Source of the DNA: Methanomethylovorans sp. PtaU1.Bin073
GTDB taxonomy: Archaea; Halobacteriota; Methanosarcinia; Methanosarcinales; Methanosarcinaceae
Assembly: GCA_002067265.1 (NCBI GenBank)
Contig: MVQW01000247.1
Location: 1 to 5,861, forward strand
DNA length: 5,861 bases
Direction: 5' to 3'
Within the stretch, counting starts at the first letter, position 1; the number at the start of each line of letters is the position of its first letter. Of this stretch, positions 5,828-5,861 are shown piece after piece. The position numbers and the translations under genes were made by a program. The notes under the pieces are model-generated. The model had not been told where the DNA came from. It saw nothing but the letters and a program-made list of their open reading frames with translations, and made no database searches.

Positions 5828-5861
5828 TGTTTCATATCTCATTTGCTATATGATTTTTGTC

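Noticed and set aside
5849..5861. Plus-strand ATG near the right edge, open to the end
   Set aside because: Only four codons, with no ribosome site; cannot be supported.

Overview
The window looks like chromosomal DNA from a methanogenic archaeon, most likely a relative of the Methanosarcinaceae. The evidence for this is indirect: AT-rich TATA-like boxes of the TTTAAATA type about 25-45 bases ahead of start codons, short leaders with GGAGG/GGTGA/GGGGTG ribosome sites, and a two-domain FAD oxidase fused to a heterodisulfide-reductase-D-like iron-sulfur module. No rRNA or other phylogenetic marker is present, so the assignment is inferred.

Layout from left to right. Positions 1-204 are mostly non-coding, with a possible gene start running off the left edge on the minus strand and a hairpin. 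Positions 205-357 (minus) hold a 50-residue DUF1328/UPF0391 membrane protein. Positions 403-644 hold no intact gene, but they look like a decayed plus-strand coding remnant with one frameshift. Positions 641-3688 (minus) encode a 1015-residue flavin/iron-sulfur oxidoreductase: a GlcD-like FAD domain, two 4Fe-4S clusters, two CCG domains and an unusual Met/Pro-repeat tail. The 180-base divergent promoter region 3689-3868 carries three AGTACTG sites. Positions 3869-5308 (plus) encode pyruvate kinase, and 5311-5784 (minus) encode methionine sulfoxide reductase MsrA, facing pyruvate kinase with only 2 bases between the stop codons.

Pyruvate kinase makes pyruvate and ATP from phosphoenolpyruvate. 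The divergently transcribed flavin/Fe-S protein belongs to a superfamily that oxidises 2-hydroxyacids such as D-lactate or glycolate, so the pair may work around the pyruvate node. However, the flavin protein lacks the histidine motifs typical of the D-2-hydroxyacid dehydrogenases, so its substrate is uncertain. MsrA repairs oxidised methionine, and the neighbouring oxidoreductase carries 28 methionines in its last 121 residues; a functional link is possible but unproven.

The strongest candidates for new biology are the MPxx repeat tail (a 12-nt-period repeat in the DNA) and the symmetric placement of AGTACTG sites ahead of the two divergent promoters.
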